Shown here piece by piece: positions 9,191 through 20,003 of a DNA stretch of 64,000 nucleotides. Source of the stretch: Heloderma charlesbogerti. Its lineage: Eukaryota > Chordata > Lepidosauria > Squamata > Helodermatidae. Made by a program: the position numbers and the translations under genes. Each line of letters starts with the position of its first letter. Position 1 is the stretch's first letter. The notes under the pieces are model-generated. The model saw only the letters and a program-made list of their open reading frames with translations. It ran no database searches and was not told the DNA's origin. The stretch lies in NCBI GenBank assembly GCA_026122225.1, contig JANEZZ010002202.1, forward strand, positions 1,805,001 through 1,869,000, given 5' to 3'.

Positions 9191-10989
9191 ATGCTGTTTG
9201 AAACTCCTAAGCAATTAAGAGACATAAGGCCAGACGGCTCCAAATGGTATTTGTGAATTTAAACTACCAGCAATATCTGAGGACTTGTCCGGGACGAGAC
9301 TTACCTGGGGCGGATCTTCCTGGTGGCAGCGGCTCTGGTGGCGGCTCCAGCGGCGGTTCGGCGGCAGTGGCTGCGGCGGCCAGTCTTCCAACTGGCTGCC
9401 GCCGCCGCCATTTCCAGTTAAAAAAAAAAAAACGTGATAGGCTACGTCAAGATTTACATAGACTATCACGGCTAAGTTTTAAAAAAAAACGTGATAGGCT
9501 ACGTAAATGTTTATGTAGTATATCACAGCTGACTTAAAAAACAAACAAACGCGTGTACAGAAATGGCGGCGGCCACGGCCGCCGCCATTTGCGTTCCTTA
9601 TTTTGGCACATCTTAGTCTACATGAAGATTTACATAGACTAAGACGGCAAAAATAAGGGGAACGCAAATAGCGTAGCGGATGCTATGCTATTTGCCTTCC
9701 CCTTATTTTTGCTGTCTTAGTCTACGTAAATCTTGACGTAGACTAAGATGTGCCAAAATATGAAACGCAAATGGCGGCGGCCGTGGCCACCGCCAGTTGC
9801 GTACGCGTGTTGTTTTTTTTAAGTCAGCTGTGATAGGCTACGTAAACATTTACGTAGCCTATCATGGCTGACTGCAGGGACGCAAATGGTGGCGGCTACG
9901 GCCGCCGCCATTTGCGTCCCTGCTAGCCAGCAGCTGGATGTCCGGCTGATGGAAGAGCCGGCTGGCAGCTCCGCAGAATCCCTGCGGAGCACAGCCGGCC
10001 GGCCAGGATTCCGGGGGGGAGGGAGGAACGGAGCACCTCCCCCCCATCCAGGATTCCGGGGGGAGGAACGGAGCACCTCCCCCCCACCATCAACATAATC
10101 CGTGAAAGGTAAGTGCCTTTCGTACATCCCTAGTACCAAAGGAAAAAAAGAAAGGCTTGAGAACGCCACCTACCACCACCACCCAATTACTCCCCCAGCA
10201 AAGGTTGCTAGAAATGACGCAGATGAAGAGGAGTTGCTTGCTTTAATAAAAACTATGTCTTCTCAGCTACCAGAGCAGTCAAAGAAACTTGAAACAATTC
10301 AGGACTCAATCATTGCCCTTCAAAGGGCTGTGGATTTAATTAATATATCTTTTCAAAAGATGGAATCGAAGGTTAATGCTCTCGAAGATTGGGTTCCTGC
10401 TCATGAAACCACCATGGAAGCTTCTCATAATATTTTTTCTGCTCGAATTTCTCAACTGGAGGCCCTCACATGTAGAGCGAATTTACGTATCTTTGGTATT
10501 AAAGACGTGGCTACTGATATAGGTTTGGCTGAATTTATGGATAAACTTTGGCATGAGCTATTGGCTTTACCATCTGATTTTCTGCTTGATATTGAGCATG
10601 CATACTGTGTTCCTGGTTCAATATGTGGCACTAAAGGGACCTTTGGGATTGTTATTGTTCAATGTTTACGAGTTTCTACAAAAAATTATCTTATGTGTCT
10701 GGCAAAAGAACGAGGTGAGCTTTGGTGGGGACCAGCAAATGACAAGATTATGCTCTTTCCTGATTATACTAAAGAAATTGCTGACAGAAGAAGGCAATTC
10801 ACCAAGGTGAGAAGTTTGGCAAAGCAAATTAACCTGCAATATCATATTAAATATCTGGCTACATTTTGCATTCTTTTTGAAGGCCAGATGAAAAGGTTTT
10901 TAAATCCTGATGCTGCAGAGTCATTCCTCAGTGGTATTATAATTAAAACAAGGGAACCAACCTTCTCAGTCTCCAGAGTTGGAATTTAG
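9191..10989 (+). pseudogene. L1 ORF1 (nucleic-acid chaperone), split by a transposon
   Basis: ORF1p of L1 binds element RNA and is required for retrotransposition. The likely start is ATG 9191, giving 18 codons (MLFETPKQLRDIRPDGSK) up to the hairpin element. The frame resumes in phase at 10141 (GKKERLENATYHHH) and runs to TAG 10987-10989, about 300 residues in all. The middle part is rich in heptad-like Leu/Ile (coiled coil). RANLRIFGIKD marks the RRM-like region. EIADRRRQFTKVRSLAKQ and FEGQMKRFLNPDAAESFL match the C-terminal domain. Apart from the insertion no stop is seen. A spurious start at 10102 lies within the inserted element. Confidence 0.85.
9245..10132. mobile_element. TAGGGATG-family hairpin element, copy 1 (in L1 ORF1)
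   Basis: The right terminus is CGTACATCCCTA; the left terminus is diverged (TGGTATTTGTGAATTT). The flanks GCTCCAAA (9237-9244) and GTACCAAA (10133-10140) match at 6 of 8 positions, and the L1 reading frame is restored across them. The core, 9490-9867, is one long inverted repeat centred near 9679. Each arm itself contains shorter palindromes: a TAGGCTACGTAAA type at 9490-9528 and 9829-9867, an AAATGGCGGC type at 9561-9590 and 9769-9799, and a CTTAGTCTA type at 9612-9643 and 9716-9747. Outward-facing donor-like motifs lie at 9299-9307 (CAGGTAAGT on the minus strand) and 10106-10114 (AAGGTAAGT). No protein-coding frame is credible. Confidence 0.85.
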
Positions 10990-11345
10990 CCATCTTTACC
11001 GATTGTTTGCTCCCTTTCCTTTGCTATAAGACTGAGGTTATGACACTGAAAGATAAGGTTCACTATTTTTGGTGCAGCGGATTGAAGTTTTAATAATACC
11101 TGCAATGTCTGGAAGATTGCTGTATAGGTATAATTTGCAATTGGATTTATATTTGGATATTTGGTTTGTTCTTATTGAAATTTAATATAATCATTTTCCC
11201 CCCTTCTTTTGGTATCCTCCCCGTTTTTCCCCTCAGAATACTGTAATGTTGGAAACTGAAGATTCTGATTATATTGTTGGTATTGTTTATTTCATTTATA
11301 AAAATAAAATAAAAAAGTTTCCAAAAAAAAAAAGAAAAAGGCCAA

Positions 11346-12649
11346 GCCTCTTCTTCAGTGGTAAGCAGCAAAATCCCATCCATATCAGTGTTGGAGATAA
11401 TAGCGATACCTTGTTCGAATATTTAAAAACATGAGCTGTGCTTCATACCCTTGAAAGCTGTCACACTGGGGCTTCATTCTGAGTAGACATTAATGGAACT
11501 GAGCTATGCTTTGTATGCTTGGTGGAAAATGTCCAAGCTGTAAGAGTTACATTTGTGTGTATGCGCATATGTGTATGTATGTGTTCGTGTCTACATGCGG
11601 CACCCAGCATCAGAATACTCCAGTTGTGGCCCTCAGCCCAAAAAGGTTGTGCATGATCTAAATGTTGACTAGGTTTTTCTTCTAACCTGACAGAACTTTA
11701 ATTGACCGCATTTAGTTAATTGACAGCCAAATCTCTCTGGTACAGTTGACTGAAAACAAAATAAAACTGAATAGGCATAGTCCAGGATAGAAAATGATTT
11801 CTTAGAAGTAAAATACAAACTTCACATTTAAAAACATCTAAATAGAGAGGATATATTGAAGTTGTATAACCATAAATATACCTCTTAAAATTTTCTACCA
11901 TAGTGTCTGCTCTTCATATTCATCTAATGTATTTTAAGCCTTTCTAATGTGTTGATAAAATGCATATTTACACTTCTGTGAAACTTTGGTTTACATATTA
12001 ATTTAAAAGTAAAAAATGTTGCTTTCCAGTCCCTCTAGTTAATATAGCTAATTTTAATACTACACAGTCTTATTTTAAGACCTATTTTATTCCTAACCAT
12101 TTATATATATGTAATTCCTTTAAAAAAAAAAAAACCACAGAAGTTTCCAAAAATCTGTCACTGTCTGCAATGCTTACTATTTAGTTGGGTGCACCATTCT
12201 ACCTCTCTTAAGTTATTCAGATCCCAGAAGCTGTGAGAAAAAGTGTTATTATTTGTTTCTCAGCTGCTCCTCTTAAAATAAGACTGTGCAGTTGCTGAGG
12301 AATGTACTGCTTCATATCATATTATACATCTGAAAAACACCAATTAGTGTTTCCAGGCAAATTAATATATAATAATTAAATTATACCATGAAAATCCATC
12401 AGATACAATTCTTGGTGACTCAAATAAAATTGCAAGGTTGCCAAGTACCGAGAAGCTATTAAGCCACTTGTGACATACCCAGCAAAATGCAGACTCCCAA
12501 CCCATGTACTATGACTTGCCGGCTGCTCAGCAATACCCAGTTCATGCAGTCACAAAGACAGAATGCTGAAAATGGTTATCTGTTCCTAGTTTCTGCATTG
12601 CATAGAATCCAAAACAGAATTCAATAAGCCTAATGAAGACTTAATGCTT
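11346..12649. other. Unassigned AT-rich stretch
   Basis: No gene or recognised element. There is an A-run at 12122-12134 and a GT/AT-rich tract near 11553-11590. Confidence 0.5.
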
Positions 12650-13190
12650 ATGTTCCTGCACCTGCTTTAGACTACCCCATATCATATACCTCCAAGAGTG
12701 GGGAGGGGACTGTCCCCTTCAAGAAAAGCAATAATTGTCTCCAATAAAACCATAATTTTTGCACAATGCACATTAATGCATGATAACCTGAGATGACAGT
12801 TACAAATAAGGAAATGGAGAATGAACCCCTCACTAAGCCTTGAGCCACCGCCAAATCATACATCCAGGACAATGTCCTCCAACAAATGGCACTGAATCAT
12901 GCCTGTTTTGGGGGGGGGGGTTGGCACAAGGCATCATCATGCATGGTGCCTCCATGCTAATAATAGCCAATGTTTATAGAAATAAATGAGGAACTGGAGC
13001 TGTGTAACCCACAATAAGCCTTGGTCTAAACAAACAATACACTCATAACTAGAAGAGACTGTCCTTTATGAGATGCCATAGAATTGCATCTGATCTACAA
13101 CTTTGAGCACAGAGCACACCAATAATAGCCAAACTATGTAGAAAATCCAGAATGTATGTTCCATCTGTCCCTTCAACCAAAGCACACATG
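12650..13190. repeat. Degenerate tandem repeat, ~160-180 bp units
   Basis: Landmarks recur in the same order. GGAA(A/C)TGGAG occurs at about 12810 and 12990, TAAGCCTTG at 12833 and 13014, GTCCT at about 12870 and 13061, and TAATAGCCA at 12961 and 13123. A third, weaker unit may start near 12690. The units are strongly diverged, and the interpretation needs a dot plot. Confidence 0.4.
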
Positions 13191-14757
13191 CATGGGAACA
13201 TCAAAGATCTATATAATATAGCACTACGCAGTCCAAGGATATTCTTTTTAATATGCTAGTTTCACTTGTGGTCATGCTGCTTTACTGTAGCTTGCAAAGC
13301 TCACAATGCAGTGTGACTATGATAATAGTGCACAAGTAGAAAGAGCAGTACCTCTCATGGAAGGCTTAGAGGACACATCAATCAGGAAGTTATACAAGAA
13401 CTTTATTGCCTCTCTTAAAGAAGAACAGAACAGAACAGAACAGAACAGAACAGAACAGAACAGACACAGGAAACTCCTCATTCCACTCAGATACAAGTAA
13501 GTCCAGTGGCATCTAGTGACTAAGCCATATAATGACACCATCTACACACTATAACAGGAACATGTAGCAAGTAGCTGGGGAGGGGGAGGTTGACAATTCC
13601 ATTTCTGGTTTTGCATCACAGTCATGATGCCTACACAACATTAATCTTACCGATCTATTTAGACTAGCACTAGTTGCGTAGAAATTGTGTGTGCCAGGTG
13701 CTATGCAAAAGGCTCCGTCTGGAAGCACTTTCATACTATGATTTAATGGATCATGGGGAATAAAGTTTAATTAATTTTAATATATTTAGGCAAATGAAAA
13801 CTTAATTCTGAACAGATAGGATCTTAGAAGGTTTAGATTTATAGCAACCATACAAATTAAAACCTTTGTGAATATCACAGCTCTGAACCACTAGGCCTGT
13901 CAAACATCAAGACTAAGGCAGAAAATCATTACTATCATTTTGATCAAGAACGATGTTACACAGCAGCACAGAGTGCATTAAAATTCCACAAAATCTCCAA
14001 ATCTTGTCATTGATCTCAGCTTTGTTGTCTGATTCTGGACCTGCTAGACTGAAATGAAGCTTTGAGGGAATGTTAATACACTCAGCACTGAGAATATGGT
14101 AACAACACTGCCTTTTGCATAGTCAGCATGGCACTTCCATTTGAATCACATCACAGAGTTAAAACTGGCAGGGCATTTTCTGCAATCATAACTGTAGCCA
14201 TCAATTTGATAATTAACATGAATTTGGTTAATCATGGTCCTCAGCAATACTGAAAAGCAGGGGAAAGAGCTTTATGGATGTGTCTCATGTTCACTTTCCA
14301 TCTTAAATCTCTATTGAACCAAGTCATTATGATTCCATGTCGAATTGGTTTTAGTAGGCAATGACATTAATATGTATGTGTTCTTAACTGATTCCTAATA
14401 GAAATACTCTTGCAACTGATTATATTTTCATTTGGGATGACTCATTTGAAAATTTTAACTGATGTGTATTTGAAGTCATGGCACCGAAAATGTCATGTTA
14501 AGCTGTCGGATAAGAACAGTAATTACAATATGCATCTGAAGTCATCGTTAACAAGAGCCTACTGATTTTGACTGGGGTTGCTCAGAGTCTGAAACACTTT
14601 TAAGTTGGTTTAGTTATAAACTTTTAAAAATTAACACATTAAAATTTGCTGTATCACACACTTAAAGCTGGCTAATATATGAAGCATCTTGGAGAACCAA
14701 AAAACTAGGTTCCTGCATCTCACAGTGCAGGAGTTTTGATTGCTGTTATTTCTCTTC
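13191..14757. other. Unassigned stretch with (GAACA)n
   Basis: The only clear structure is a pentanucleotide array, about eight GAACA units at 13422-13464. The rest is AT-rich and without a recognisable coding or repeat signal. Confidence 0.5.
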
Positions 14758-14765
14758 TCTTAGTA

Positions 14766-15126
14766 CGGGGATGCAGAACCAGGGCCTGAGTTCAGCCCTC
14801 CTGGGCTCACAATCCAGCCTTCTGGCATTCCCCAGATAGCCACACACCCATACACCCCTGGCTCCACTCCCTTTCCCTGACCACTGGTTATTTGCTGGTT
14901 TCCCAGCTTTTGTAAAGTTTTTTTCCCCATTCTAAAAGGTTGAAATGCCTCTCCTAAGGCTTAGTTAGTTAATATGCAGTTTAAGATAAAATTTGCTGGT
15001 ATTTTTAGAACTTTGGCCCCTCCACTTTTTGCCATTGGTCCCACCCACCACTGGAATCTGGCCTCCCCCGAGAGATTCTCCAAATTGGATTTTGGCCCTT
15101 GGGCTGAAAGAGATTCAACACTCCTG
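14766..15126. mobile_element. Non-autonomous hAT element
   Basis: The element starts CGGGGATGCAGAACC and ends GATTCAACACTCCTG. It is flanked by TCTTAGTA (14758-14765) and TCTTAGGA (15127-15134), an 8-bp TSD with one mismatch. The interior shares blocks such as 'ggttgaaatgcctctcctaa' with the element at 316-691 in inverted orientation, so both belong to one family. Confidence 0.8.
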
Positions 15127-15502
15127 TCTTAGGACTAATGTTTCACATAGTGACTGCTAAAAAGCAGCTCTACATAGCAGGCACACTGTCTGAAAGATCC
15201 TTAACATATGTACTGATCCCTTCATCCAAGTACAGCATGTGAAGATTAACATCAAACATCCCTGGTGGCAACTCATATCAGGGCTCTTTACACAATTGTA
15301 CTGATATACATGGGATGGGGATTTCAAAAGTTACAACCACCAAGTGGGACAAATCCATGCAGAAGTGCTTTGCAAAAGCCTCCAAATATGACTGTACAAT
15401 AATAGAACATAAGGGAATTTGCATGGGAAAGCAATTTTACTCTTAGCCCAGTTCTGCTTTAGTGATGAATGCACTACTGTAGAAGAAATGAAACCTGTAA
15501 AA

Positions 15503-15770
15503 TAGGGGTACTGCACTCCAGTGAAGAGTGGGGCCAGAGGTAAAAGTGGCAGGGCCAAAATAACAGCATATTTTAGCTTAAAGTCTTAGGAGAGGCATTT
15601 TAGAAAAGGGGAAAAAAACAGAAAAGCCGGAAAGCCACCAAACAGTTGGCAATTGGGGAAGAGGGGTGGGGCTAGAGGAAGGAGCATGGCAATCTGGGTA
15701 AACCCGGAGGCCAGATTAGCACCCCAGGTGGGCCAGATTTGGCCCACGAGCCAGAGGTTCAACACCACTG
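15503..15770. mobile_element. Non-autonomous hAT element
   Basis: The right end GAGGTTCAACACCACTG is the inverse of a CAGTGGTGTTGAACC terminus. The left end is decayed (TAGGGGTACTGCAC). The flanks CTGTAAAA (15495-15502) and CAGTAAAA (15771-15778) form an 8-bp TSD with one mismatch. Interior blocks ('ttagcttaaag', 'aggaggcattt'-like, 'ggaaaccaccaaac'-like) match the element at 316-691. Confidence 0.78.
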
Positions 15771-15869
15771 CAGTAAAAGAAAGAACAACACTGGACACAG
15801 ATCACACTACCATGCCAGACTTAAGTTAGCCCCCTATAGCCATAGATAAACACTGTTACTCAGCCTCAA

Positions 15870-15958
15870 GCTACCATAAGTAATATAAAGATAACACTGG
15901 TCTACTTTACAGAGCTGTTGTAAAGTACTATATAAGTGCTAAATATTCATCATTATCA
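15870..15958 (+). repeat. MIR/L2-tail-like fragment
   Basis: 'gctgttgtaaagtactata' followed by 'taagtgctaaatattc' resembles the 3' end shared by MIR SINEs and L2. It is short and old. Confidence 0.45.
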
Positions 15959-16203
15959 TATATCCACTTGGTCAGATCCTCTAGGATGCTGCTCACTTAA
16001 ACTTTCTATATTGGATGAGTTCATTCCCTACTGATCCATGGCACCTCAACCACTTCCATGACAGGCTGCACCCCTCCTGTTTTCCACTCAGTATACATGG
16101 TATACACACACTGGTACAATGTAACCACTACCTAGCCACTATATGTGAATTCCAGCCCAGCTCTTCTAGAAACCCATTGCTGACCAATCCGACCATCAGC
16201 ATA

Positions 16204-16345
16204 GGCCAGCCTTCCCCAGCCTGGGTGCCCTCCAGATGTTTTGGTACTACAACTCCATGATTCCTGGCCACTGGCCATGCTGATTGGTGCTGATGGGAGT
16301 TGAAGTTCACAATATCTCGAGGCACCAGGTTGTGGAAGGCTGCCA
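16204..16345. repeat. Foldback MITE
   Basis: An imperfect inverted repeat: 'ccagccttccccagcctgg' at the left pairs with 'ccaggttgtggaaggctg' at the right, and 'tactacaactccatga' pairs with 'gatgggagttgaagtt'. Direct repeats CATAGGC occur just outside both ends (about 16200 and 16344). The superfamily is not assigned. Confidence 0.65.
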
Positions 16346-16690
16346 TAGGCACTCTCTCCCACAGAACTAAATAAAAAACAGGGAACAGAGTGGGTGCAGG
16401 GGTGGTGGAAGGCAGCTGTGGGATCCAATCATCAATTCCCCACACACACACTTTACTGCAACCTTGCTCTGCCCTGCTGTCACAGAGAGGCAGCTTCATC
16501 CTTTCAGACTTGGAACCAGGTAAGCAGAACAGATCATTATAGATAGATCAAGTGAGAGATGGACTGATTGGTGTGAGTGCAATAAAAGTCGAATGTGGGC
16601 TGGAGGGGCACAATCCAAAGGATTGCGAATTACAGCACGAAGGCCAGAAGCAATCATGGTTCAACAGCATTGAATGGGATTTTCTCAAGA
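16346..16690. other. Unassigned stretch
   Basis: No gene or recognised element. A 'cacacacaca' tract lies at 16441-16450. Confidence 0.4.
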
Positions 16691-16984
16691 GAGAGGAAAT
16701 TGAAAGTGGTTGCTTGATATAACCATATGGACAATGAGATTCAGACTATTTTGCCATTCTATTATTTATATTGTTTACTGGTTAATTAATACATTTGGCT
16801 TTTCTGGCTTTTCATAATTATGAATTAATTTGAGGACTAGTTCATTATTCAAGGAGCTATTTTTTTCTGTGCATTTTGTAAGATTTATATGAAGTTTGGC
16901 AGTAACAAAGACTGCTTAGAAACTGTGACAGCCAGAAAGTTTCTCTTCTATTATATTTTCTATGAATCTGGATAAATTTGATAA

Positions 16985-18300
16985 AGTTCAATCAAGTATC
17001 TTATCTTTTGCTAAAAAAAAATGGGGAGGGAGAGAGAGAATAGTGACCATAAGGAGGATGAAGAACCAGGAACATCTTATTTACCTTTAGAAGTAATAAA
17101 GTAAATCTTTACAAAAGAGTTAGCTTCTTTTGAGGAGAGAAATGCACTTTCTACTTTGGAAAATGAAAAGAAGCTGGAGACAATATTGAAAGAATGAGAT
17201 ATGGCTTTAGATAAAAGTTAACAGAAAGAGATTTAAAGATAGAAGAAAGAGATGAGAGAGTGGGAGAAACCATTAATGTAATTTCAGAAGTAAGTAAGGT
17301 GAAGAATCAACTAACCTTAGTACATAATAAAGTAGAGAATCATGGAAAAAATTACAGGAACTGGAGGGATTGCTTCAGATTTAAAGGCAAAGAACAGAGA
17401 GCTAGTCTGGGGCAAAATAAGGGAAACATCGGAAATATTAAGTAGTGAAGCTAAACATGTAATCTGAAGCTCAGATGGGTTCCAGAAGTATTGGGAAAAG
17501 GTAGTTTGGCTGTCTTATTGGAAGCAGGGATGTCAAAGGAATCCATGGGGTGGGGGTGAAATATACCGAGCATTAGTCAACTCACTCTCCCAGACTTTGG
17601 CTTGCTTTCCTGAAAACTGTCCCAACTCAATCTGCCTTAAGTCAGGCAAGCTCATGGATTTCCAGGTTGTTGTTGTTTTAAAAATTATCTGTGTAAAGCA
17701 ATTTTTGCTTTTTAGGCAAAAAAAAAAAGACCAAAAAAATTCCCAATTTTCAGAACAAACCCCAGCTCAGCTTGCAAATGCAAGCCAAGTCAGGGCAGCA
17801 CAGGAAGCCATCAGGCTCAAAAGGACCAGATTTCCCAAGGATGGACATCCCTAATTGGAGGACACTTTAGTGGCTTATTTACAACTAGATTCACTAAACA
17901 CAAAGGGAATGGAGATGTCATATAGAATTAACTCAAGTTATGCAAAGCAAACTGGTAAACCTAGAGACGTATTATTGACTCTTTAGCTTAAGAGCAAAAG
18001 AAGCAATATTAAAGAGATACTGGTCAGGAGAGAACTTAATAATAGGAGAAGCCAAGGTTGAAGTATTAATAGATGTTCCACTGGATATTCTTGCAAGGAG
18101 AAGAGAGCTCAATTTTTTAGTGAATAAACTGAAGGAAAGACAGATTAAATATAGATTGGGTATACCATTTAAGCTTCTCTTCCTCATGAAAGGAGATTGG
18201 ATTGTTCTTAGACCTGTGACTGAGGAACAGTGAATATTGGATTTCTTGGACAATCCTAATCTTGAGGAGGGGAGCAAAGTGCAAAATACACAAGAAGACA
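16985..18300 (+). pseudogene. L1 ORF1 remnant
   Basis: The N-terminal half is rich in Lys, Glu and Leu and reads as a coiled coil (for example TINVISEVSKVKNQLTLVHN at 17263-17322). After the element at 17525-17853 the C-terminal domain follows across frameshifts: KPRDVLLTL near 17958, then EVLIDVPLDILARRRELNFL (from 18062), KYRLGIPFKLLFLMKGDW and VLRPVTEEQ. This order matches vertebrate L1 ORF1 proteins. Several stops make it a pseudogene. Confidence 0.75.
17525..17853. mobile_element. TAGGGATG-type MITE in L1 ORF1
   Basis: The left terminus CAGGGATGTC and the right terminus GGACATCCCTA form an inverted repeat. The flanks ATTGGAAG (17517-17524) and ATTGGAGG (17854-17861) form an 8-bp TSD with one mismatch. 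The terminus matches that of the hairpin elements at 41218 and 54389, but the 329-bp interior lacks their palindromes. It contains an A-run at 17719-17729. Confidence 0.8.
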
Positions 18301-18338
18301 GACAAGAAAAGGTAACAGAAGAAGGAAAGTAAAATTAA

Positions 18339-18794
18339 GTGCACAATCCTATTGGGATGGTCATAAACCTCTGAACTCGGAAGCTTACGGCCATCAATGC
18401 AGATCAGGAAAGGCGGAGGCAATCTTCACCTCTGCATTCCTCCTATTCTGTATTTTGGCTAGATAGGCGTTTTCACCTGTCTAGCTGGGGCGCATTGGAA
18501 CAGGAGGGAAGGAGGCTGGGGAGGCCCAAGGATACATCATAAGCCAGCCTCCCGATTCCCTTCCCCTCTCTGCCCACTGGCACGGCCCCTTTTCGTCCTC
18601 TCCGAGGTCACTTTAGTGAGCTTGGAGAGGCAGCTGGCATAGTTCTCTCCATGCTGGCTTCAAGGGGGATGGGGTGAGGAGCTTGGATTCTTGGGTCCAA
18701 GGTCAGAGCGTTACCTCTGACCTCAGATCCAGAAATCCGAACTATTGTATTCCCCCCCCCCGACTCTGTCTAGGGGCCATAGGATTGCTCTCTA
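18339..18794. repeat. CAATCCTATG-ended MITE (TTAA target), copy 1
   Basis: The left end is TTAA followed by GTGCACAATCCTATT; the right end is CATAGGATTGCTCTC followed by CTAA. The inverted termini are shared with elements at 18996-19108, 20004-20400, 38821-39152 and 61665-61736. The GC-rich interior has no coding potential. A TTAA target is typical of piggyBac, but the superfamily is not proven. Confidence 0.65.
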
Positions 18795-18995
18795 AAATAA
18801 GTTGACAAATGAAGATAATAATTCAAAATGTGAATGATCTTAACCACCAAAATAAGAGGAAAGTAAGTCTTTGTTTGAAATGAAATAAAGTAGATATCAC
18901 ATTTTTACAAGTAATTTATTACCAAAATATATTAGTTACTTAATTAGTTTGTATAAAGGTGTTGGCTATAGTGCAGCCACTAATTCAAAGATTAA

Positions 18996-19108
18996 GGGCA
19001 CAATCCTATGCATATTTAGATAGAAAAAAGTCCTACAACTCCCAGCATTCCCTAGCCATATTAGAATTTGTAGGACTTTTTCTGTCTAAACATGCATAGG
19101 ATTGCACC
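18996..19108. repeat. Compact TTAA-flanked foldback MITE
   Basis: TTAA lies at 18992-18995 and 19109-19112. Between them is a 113-bp near-perfect hairpin: GGGCACAATCCTATGCAT pairs with ATGCATAGGATTGCACC, and 'aaaaaagtcctacaa' pairs with 'ttgtaggacttttt', around a loop of about 30 bp. It is the clearest member of its family because both TTAA copies are intact. Confidence 0.85.
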
Positions 19109-19741
19109 TTAAAGGAGTCTCTATTTTGATCTCAGATAAGAGGAATTGGGCATATAAAGATTCAATTGTAGACATGGAAGGATGGTTTATTATGGTGAAA
19201 GATTACCTAAATAATAGTTTGATTACCTTAATAATTATCTATGCTCCTAACCATGGACTAGCAGGCTTTTTTTTTTTGGCAAAGGTATTGAGAATGATTG
19301 ACAACTATAGAGAATGGGATTAAATTTTGGCCGGTGACCTGAACATGGTAAGGGATTTTGCACTGGATAAATCTAGTTCTCAAATTCAGGACATTCAAAT
19401 AGAATCCCCCGAATGTTAAGAACAGGGTACAGGAATAGGAAATTATAGATGCATGGCTATTCTTGAACCCTGGGATGAAAGATTTTACCTTTTTTTTCTA
19501 GCAGACATAGGGTTTATGCTAGACTGGATTATATATTTTTTCAGAGTGAATAATGGCAAACATAACTTCTGCAAAAACAGGTCCATTTGAGGTTGCTGAT
19601 CACGTCCCAGTACTTATCATATGGCATCAGAAATCTGGCCAAAGGAAGAACATATGGCATCTGAATTCAGAGATTCTACAAGATCTAGTGATTAAACAGC
19701 AGATAAAGGAGGAGATTATTTATTATTATATAGGAGAATGA
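19109..19741 (+). pseudogene. L1 ORF2 endonuclease remnant
   Basis: The frame GVSILISDKRNW, DSIVDMEGWFIMVKDYLN and LITLIIIYAPNHG matches the AP-endonuclease domain of L1 ORF2p. It continues through LAGDLNMVRDFALD (GDLN motif, near 19330) in a new frame after a stop at 19321-19323. Near 19595 it reads VADHVPVLIIW, a form of the C-terminal SDH motif with Ala before Asp. Two or more frameshifts and stops are present. Confidence 0.8.
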
Positions 19742-20003
19742 AGGTTCACTGAATACTGTGAATAATCTATGGGGTTAATTTAAAGCTGTAATTAGAGGAC
19801 TGTTGATTTCCTTAACTTTGTATAAACATAAGAAGCAAAGGGAGATTAGAGAAGCCACTGTACACTGTACAGATGGGTGAATTTGGAAAAGGAACACTAA
19901 AATAGTTCAATCAGATAAGATTTGGGGACTGTTGAAGTGTTTCAGAAATCAGCTGGATATCTTAGACAGAGGTAGAATAGAGGAAATTAATGGCCTTTGT
20001 AAA

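Larger units (their letters stand above)
8961..11334 (+). mobile_element. L1 unit with ORF1 but no ORF2 (HAL1-like), TSD-flanked
   Basis: An exact 11-bp direct repeat, AAAAAGGCCAA, lies at 8950-8960 and 11335-11345 and brackets the unit. It starts with a 5' UTR homologous to the sequence at 63665-64000 and contains ORF1, interrupted by an 888-bp hairpin element. It ends in a 345-bp 3' region finishing in A-rich tracts (11302-11334). ORF1 is followed directly by the 3' region, with no endonuclease or RT sequence at all. Without the inserted element the unit would be about 1.5 kb. This resembles the mammalian HAL1 (half-L1) arrangement. Internal deletion after insertion cannot be excluded from one copy. 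Confidence 0.82.

Noticed and set aside
9490..9867. Regularly spaced palindromes resembling a CRISPR array
   Set aside because: The repeats alternate between two palindrome types within a mirrored structure, lack unique spacers, and lie in a vertebrate transposon with an 8-bp TSD.
10102..10140. Start of L1 ORF1 at the ATG at 10102
   Set aside because: These codons are encoded by the end of the inserted hairpin element. The L1 frame begins upstream at 9191 and is interrupted by the element.
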